Shown here piece after piece: positions 7,759 to 10,149 of a stretch of DNA of 10,149 nucleotides. The notes under the pieces are model-generated. The model was not told the origin of the DNA. It saw nothing but the letters and a program-made list of their open reading frames with translations, and ran no database searches. This DNA comes from Humisphaera sp. (lineage in GTDB: Bacteria; Planctomycetota; Phycisphaerae; Tepidisphaerales; Tepidisphaeraceae): contig JANXVV010000339.1 in the NCBI GenBank assembly GCA_025351525.1, positions 1 through 10,149 of the forward strand, given 5' to 3'. Within the stretch, counting starts at the first letter, position 1, and each line of letters starts with the position of its first letter. The translations under genes were made by a program, and so were the position numbers.

Positions 7759-8004
7759 ATGGAACGGCTGGTTCAAGTCAATCGGGATCAACTGGCGTCG
7801 GAACTGCATCAGGTTTTGGAGCAGACGCTGGCCAAGGTCATGGATGCGGTTAATTCCGCCAAGGACGGTCGGCTGATCGAGGACGGCGAGCAGCCGGTCT
7901 TTGATTTGATGAAGCAACTGGAATGTTGCGTCTTCCAGAAGGCGTTGCAGTTGCGAGTCGACTTTTTCCCCCTCCGAAGGACGCGACGGGCAACGCCAAG
8001 CTGA
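7759..8004 (+). CDS. transposase upstream frame (orfA)
   Basis: This 81-residue product would appear if no frameshift occurs. It contains 'DQLASELHQVLEQTLAKVMDAVNSA' and 'EDGEQPVFDLMKQLECCVFQKALQL', matching the helical N-terminus of ISKra4 transposases. After the slippery site it continues out of frame (RRTRRATPS) to a TGA. The downstream frame has an ATG at 7923 but no convincing ribosome site, so separate translation of the second part looks unlikely. Confidence 0.6.
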   Translation: MERLVQVNRDQLASELHQVLEQTLAKVMDAVNSAKDGRLIEDGEQPVFDLMKQLECCVFQKALQLRVDFFPLRRTRRATPS

Positions 8005-9194
8005 ACAAGGGACGGGGTGAATGCTCGCGGTTGACGCAATTGGGCCGGGTGAGCCTCTCGCGGACGCGGTATTACGACAAGGCCGGCGGAAGCGACGTGC
8101 CGGTCGACAAGCTGGTTGACCAGGCCGATCGGTTGATCACGCTGGGCGTGAGTGAAGTGGCCTGCCGACTGGCGATCGATTCGGCCAGCTTTGGGCGGGC
8201 GGCCGACAACCTGCTTCGGGCGGCGGGGTGGTCGATCAGCGAGGAATCCCTGCGGAAGCTGGTGGAGCATGAGGGCGAACTGTTGCTCGAAGCGCAGCGG
8301 GTCGAGCAGTTGGAACCGGATTTTTCCGCGTCGGATTGCCGGACGACCGCGACGCCCGAACCGGAGTCGGTCACGCGGATTTACCTCGGCAGCAACGGGG
8401 TGATGGTGCCGGTGACGACGGAGGCGGAGAAGCTCAAGCGAAGAAAGACGGTCAACGAGAAGCGGCGGAGCCTGCCGCGTCGCAAGGGCCATCACCGCAA
8501 GCCGTTGCGGGCGATGAAGCACGGTGCCGACGGTCCCTGCAAGGAGTTCAAGATCGTCACCCTGTATGACCAGGACCAGAAGCACCGCCACGTGCGGGCG
8601 ACCTGCGGGGACTGCCACGCCGCGGGAAAGCTGATGCGCCGCGGCATCGCCGAACTGCGGGTGAAGGGGGCGAAGGAGAAAGTGGTGGTGGCGGATGGAG
8701 CCCGGTGGATCTGGAACCAGGTGGAACGCAACGCATCGTGTATGGAGGAGAGGGTGCCGGATTTTCATCACCTGTCGGAACACGTTCACGCGGCCAAACG
8801 CGAGGTGTTCGGGGAACAGGCCGAATCGGGCAAGACCTGGGTCGGGCAGTTGCTGCATACGGTGAGGCATGACGGCTACGATTCGTTCTGGTCGAAACTC
8901 GCCGAAGCCCGGGCCGGCGTCCGAAGCCCTGCCAAACGATTGGCGCTGGACGGGCTGATGCAATACGTGGCCGAACGAAAGGAATTGATCATTTACCCGC
9001 GTTGCGAGCAGATGGGCTGGGACATCGGAAGCGGATCGACCGAATCGATGTGCAACACGATGACCCGGCGACTGAAACAGCGCGGAATGCGATGGAACGC
9101 GAAGAACGCCGAAGCGATGATGGCACTGGAAACCCTTGGACAAGGCAATGCATGGGGCGCATGGCGAAAAATGCGCGCATCATCAATGAACTAA
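7759..9194 (+). CDS. ISKra4-family transposase, made by -1 frameshift (orfAB)
   Basis: DDE-type transposase that would cut and join the IS ends. The first frame (7759-8004) carries the N-terminal helical part. The second frame (open from 7923, stop 9192-9194) carries the rest. Joined at 7965-7971 they give 478 residues, a normal length for the family. In fused numbering: 'GSNGVMVPV' near 213, 'VVVADGARWIWNQVE' with Asp313, 'PDFHHLSEHVH' just after it, and 'GWDIGSGSTESMC' with Glu429, followed by 'RLKQRGMRWNAKNAEAMMALE'. Those blocks are the ISKra4 signature. The start ATG has AAAGGAG 5 nt upstream. Position 213 is Asn, where I expect the first catalytic Asp; if the alignment is right, the enzyme may be dead. 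The alternative to programmed frameshifting is that the gene is simply broken by an indel in the T5C5 run. Confidence 0.85.
7965..7971 (+). other. candidate -1 ribosomal frameshift site T TTC CCC
   Basis: In the upstream frame the heptamer reads T TTC CCC, fitting the X XXY YYZ pattern; slipping back one base gives TTT CCC and enters the downstream frame. It lies in a T5C5 run within the 82-bp overlap of the two frames. I did not establish a stimulatory structure downstream. Confidence 0.55.
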
Positions 9195-9202
9195 GGAACT
9201 AA

Positions 9203-9229
9203 CGGTTGCCCGGAAAATTGGGCGCGCCC
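9203..9229 (-). repeat. right terminal inverted repeat of the IS
   Basis: Read on the minus strand it starts GGGCGCGCCC and contains TTCCGGGC, mirroring the left end at 7684-7710. It ends exactly where the right copy of the target duplication begins. Confidence 0.9.
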
Positions 9230-9237
9230 GAAAATGC
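9230..9237. repeat. right target-site duplication of the IS
   Basis: GAAAATGC, identical to 7676-7683, directly follows the right inverted repeat. Confidence 0.92.
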
Positions 9238-9255
9238 CGGTTTACACCCCGCCCC

Positions 9256-9283
9256 TTGCGTTTTGTCCCTGCATGGGTATCCT
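9256..9283 (+). promoter_or_regulatory. likely promoter of tRNA-Ser
   Basis: TTGCGT (9256-9261) and TATCCT (9278-9283) are separated by 16 bp. The -10 ends 13 bp before the tRNA, as expected for a tRNA promoter. The IS right end stops 26 bp upstream of the -35, so the promoter itself appears intact. Confidence 0.55.
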
Positions 9284-9296
9284 GAAACCGGTCGCT

Positions 9297-9387
9297 GGAG
9301 AGATGGCCGAGTGGCTGAAGGCGACGGTTTGCTAAACCGTTATACGGAGTCAAATCCGTATCCGGGGTTCGAATCCCCGTCTCTCCG
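9297..9387 (+). tRNA. tRNA-Ser (anticodon GCU)
   Basis: A full class II cloverleaf can be drawn. The acceptor GGAGAGA (9297-9303) pairs perfectly with TCTCTCC (9380-9386), followed by discriminator G9387. The anticodon stem ACGGT/ACCGT (9324-9328 / 9336-9340) encloses the loop TTGCTAA with anticodon GCT at 9331-9333, reading AGC/AGU codons. A long variable arm pairs TACGGA with TCCGTA. The T stem CGGGG/CCCCG (9363-9367 / 9375-9379) encloses TTCGAAT. CCA is not encoded. The long variable arm confirms serine. Confidence 0.97.
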
Positions 9388-9402
9388 TTGTCCGAGATAA
9401 CC

Positions 9403-9430
9403 AGCCCTTCAATCCACTGATTGACGGGCT
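9403..9430 (+). terminator. hairpin after tRNA-Ser, probable terminator
   Basis: AGCCCTTCAATC (9403-9414) pairs with GATTGACGGGCT (9419-9430) with a single mismatch and a 4-nt loop. It starts 16 nt after the tRNA 3' end. The following T stretch is short (TTTCCGG), so it is a non-classical terminator or a 3' processing structure. Confidence 0.5.
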
Positions 9431-9506
9431 TTCCGGTTGGCATGTCGGGGTTGAACTGATCGCGGCGTGGCTGATCAAGCCGCCGTTCCCGCCCAAGGTT
9501 TAATTG

Positions 9507-9767
9507 ATGGCCAAAAAACTAAAACCCATTCATCCCGGCGAGCACCTGCGGGAAGACTTCATGGAGCCGTTGGGCCACTCGGGTAATGCGCTGGCCCGCG
9601 CGCCGAATGTGACGCCGGTACGCATCAACGACATCGTGCGCGAACGTCGCGGTATCACTGCCGACACCGCCTTGCGCCTCGCCCGCTTCTTCGGCACCGA
9701 CGTGCAGAGTTGGTTATACTCTGCCCGTTCTGTTTTGATGCAATCCCGCCTCATCGATTTCGGCTGA
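9507..9767 (+). CDS. higA: HigA-family antitoxin, orphan, altered C-terminus
   Basis: A small helix-turn-helix (XRE) protein of the HigA group, which normally binds and neutralises the HigB RNase toxin and represses its own operon. It has 86 residues. The family pattern is clear: 'KPIHPGEHLREDFMEPLG' at the N-terminus, the helix-turn-helix around 25-50 ('NVTPVRINDIVRERRGITADTALRLARFFGT'), then 'QSWL'. Relatives continue after the Trp-Leu with an 'NLQxRYDLE'-type helix; here the sequence is 'YSARSVLMQSRLIDFG' and stops. The 'MQSRLIDF' part may be that helix displaced by about seven residues. I chose the ATG at 9507 (AAGG about 8 nt upstream) over the TTG at 9504. No higB toxin is found between the tRNA and this gene (9388-9503) or after it. 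It may be a decaying remnant or a solitary antitoxin. Confidence 0.8.
   Translation: MAKKLKPIHPGEHLREDFMEPLGHSGNALARAPNVTPVRINDIVRERRGITADTALRLARFFGTDVQSWLYSARSVLMQSRLIDFG
9704..9724 (+). repeat. inverted repeat in the 3' end of the antitoxin gene
   Basis: GCAGAGT (9704-9710) and ACTCTGC (9718-9724) form a perfect 7-bp stem with a 7-nt loop, followed by CCGTTCTGTTTT. The stem starts exactly where the protein leaves the family pattern. It could act as a weak terminator or mark a small rearrangement. Confidence 0.45.
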
Positions 9768-9783
9768 GAATGGCGAAAAGATC

Positions 9784-9817
9784 GGGTAGGAGGGGGCCTC
9801 GCGGCCCCCGTCCTCCC
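9784..9817 (-). ncRNA. group II intron domain VI-like hairpin
   Basis: On the plus strand GGGGGCC (9792-9798) pairs with GGCCCCC (9803-9809), extended outward by GGA/TCC, with a 4-nt loop. On the minus strand the 3' side reads CCTCCTAC, where a bulged branch-point A could sit about eight bases from the intron end. It also lies between convergent genes and could terminate the antitoxin transcript. Confidence 0.6.
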
Positions 9818-9819
9818 AC

Positions 9820-9850
9820 ACCACCGGACGTACTCATCGTATCCGGCGGT
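9820..9850 (-). ncRNA. group II intron domain V-like hairpin
   Basis: On the minus strand ACCGCCGGA (9850-9842) pairs with TCCGGTGGT (9828-9820), including one G-U pair. A two-base bulge (CG) on the 3' side and a short distal stem-loop follow. That layout, five bases after the maturase stop, is that of domain V, the catalytic core of group II introns. The triad position reads CGC, as in class C, rather than AGC. Confidence 0.65.
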
Positions 9851-9855
9851 TTCTT

Positions 9856-10149
9856 CTAACGGTTTAACAGAATATATCTCTCGGTCAGGCTCGCCAGGCT
9901 TAGAGACTTAAACCACGCCGCACTCATCCCTTCATGTACAGGAGGAGTGTCAGCGCAGCGCCACCAGCCCTTGCCACTCGATGCCCCGACCCAGGCGCGG
10001 TCTTTCGACACGCCGAGCCGTTGCAGGAAGTGGGCGATGGTCCGGGTGCGCTTGCACTGTTTAAGGCGCAGGCACCGCAGGCGGCGGCGAAGCCACTGGT
10101 CCATCGCCGTCAGGTGCGTCTTGCACGCCGCGTGGCGGAAGAACGTCAC
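9856..10149 (-). CDS. group II intron reverse transcriptase/maturase, C-terminal part
   Basis: The last 97 residues of an intron-encoded protein; the gene continues beyond the right edge, so the apparent start at the edge is artificial. The visible part is the maturase (X/thumb) domain that binds and folds the intron RNA for splicing: 'MDQWLRRRLRCLRLKQCKRTRTIAHFLQRLGVS', then 'SSGKGWWRCADTPPVHEGMSAAWFKSLSLASLTERYILL'. The spacing of 'WLRRRLR', 'LxxLGV', 'SxKGxWR' and 'SLxxRY' matches the family. It stops at a TAG just before domain V and has no DNA-binding/endonuclease extension. The Cys in 'LKQCKR', where Trp is usual, is a small departure. Whether the RT domain is intact cannot be seen here. 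Confidence 0.85.
   Translation of the reverse strand: MTFFRHAACKTHLTAMDQWLRRRLRCLRLKQCKRTRTIAHFLQRLGVSKDRAWVGASSGKGWWRCADTPPVHEGMSAAWFKSLSLASLTERYILLNR

Larger units (their letters stand above)
7684..9229 (+). mobile_element. complete ISKra4-family insertion sequence, 1546 bp
   Basis: The element is bounded by 27-bp imperfect terminal inverted repeats (20 of 27 positions match) and flanked by an exact 8-bp duplication of GAAAATGC. Both ends begin GGGCG, fitting the GGG ends of the ISKra4 family. It carries one transposase spread over two overlapping frames. The transposase ribosome site and a small hairpin (CCGGC 7726-7730 with GCCGG 7739-7743) lie in the left leader, and only 35 bp separate the transposase stop from the right end. 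The perfect duplication implies a fairly recent simple insertion, between the start of the cus operon and the tRNA-Ser promoter. I see no passenger gene. Confidence 0.92.
9781..10149 (-). mobile_element. 3' part of a group II intron (probable class C), cut by window edge
   Basis: Reading on the minus strand, the maturase C-terminus is followed directly by two RNA hairpins resembling domains V and VI, and the intron would end at ...CTACCCGAT near 9781. The maturase ends after its X/thumb region with no HNH endonuclease domain and the triad position reads CGC; both are features of class C introns. The 5' end, the RT catalytic domain and the 5' exon lie beyond 10149. The 3' exon starts 13 bp from the antitoxin stop, facing it. 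Confidence 0.75.

Noticed and set aside
7512..7760. Minus-strand frame of 82 residues just upstream of the anti-sigma-like gene, considered as a sigma factor tail
   Set aside because: It shows no sigma region 4 pattern and crosses the IS boundary at 7684, so its N-terminal part is IS sequence.
7809..9143. Long minus-strand frame of 444 residues
   Set aside because: It is antisense to the transposase, rich in His, Arg and Pro, and matches no family I know; a GC-rich shadow.
9183..9443. Minus-strand frame of 86 residues containing 'NGETGIRTPD'
   Set aside because: It is the antisense of tRNA-Ser, a well-known source of false protein calls.
9388..9503. Search for a higB toxin before the antitoxin
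   Set aside because: The space is only 116 bp and includes a hairpin; the one open frame ending at 9503 has no start and no HigB-like sequence.
1..10149. CRISPR array, riboswitch or replication origin
   Set aside because: I saw no regularly spaced repeats, no recognisable riboswitch core and no iteron or DnaA-box cluster.

Overview
The window reads as GC-rich bacterial chromosome. Its left two thirds hold a complete copper/silver efflux operon on the minus strand, and its right third is an accessory patch around a serine tRNA. I infer a planctomycete or a relative. The reasons are the enlarged CusA-type pump with extra loops, the 'LAGLDAETG' form of its late membrane segment, the anti-sigma-like membrane protein leading the operon, and an ISKra4-type transposase of a kind I associate with planctomycetes. 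This placement rests on recall of family features, not on a search.

Layout, in order of transcription on the minus strand: a single-pass membrane protein resembling anti-sigma factors (7502-6798); cusB, a periplasmic adaptor with two N-terminal heavy-metal-binding motifs (6729-5299); cusA, a 1234-residue RND pump (5279-1575); and cusC, a TolC-type outer-membrane lipoprotein (1585-134). Gaps are short (68 and 19 bp) and cusC overlaps the end of cusA by 11 bp, so the four genes look co-transcribed. CusA, CusB and CusC would form one channel from the inner membrane and periplasm to the outside. Methionines at the CusA positions that bind Cu(I)/Ag(I) in E. coli argue for copper or silver rather than cobalt, zinc or cadmium. 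The first gene may sense stress or metal, but no sigma factor gene is in view.

Upstream of the operon is a complete insertion sequence (7684-9229, 1546 bp). It has 27-bp imperfect terminal inverted repeats starting GGGCG and an exact 8-bp target duplication (GAAAATGC). Its transposase is split over two frames, joined by a candidate -1 slippery site (T TTC CCC), and carries Asn where I expect the first catalytic Asp. The IS landed just upstream of the promoter of a tRNA-Ser(GCU) gene (9297-9387), which is followed by a strong hairpin.

After the tRNA come an orphan HigA-type antitoxin (9507-9767) with an abnormal C-terminus, and then, in the opposite direction, the 3' end of a group II intron of probable class C. 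The intron part comprises the maturase C-terminus (10149-9856, cut by the window edge) and RNA domains V and VI, ending near 9781. The left 133 bases contain no firm gene, only the possible tail of a plus-strand reading frame.
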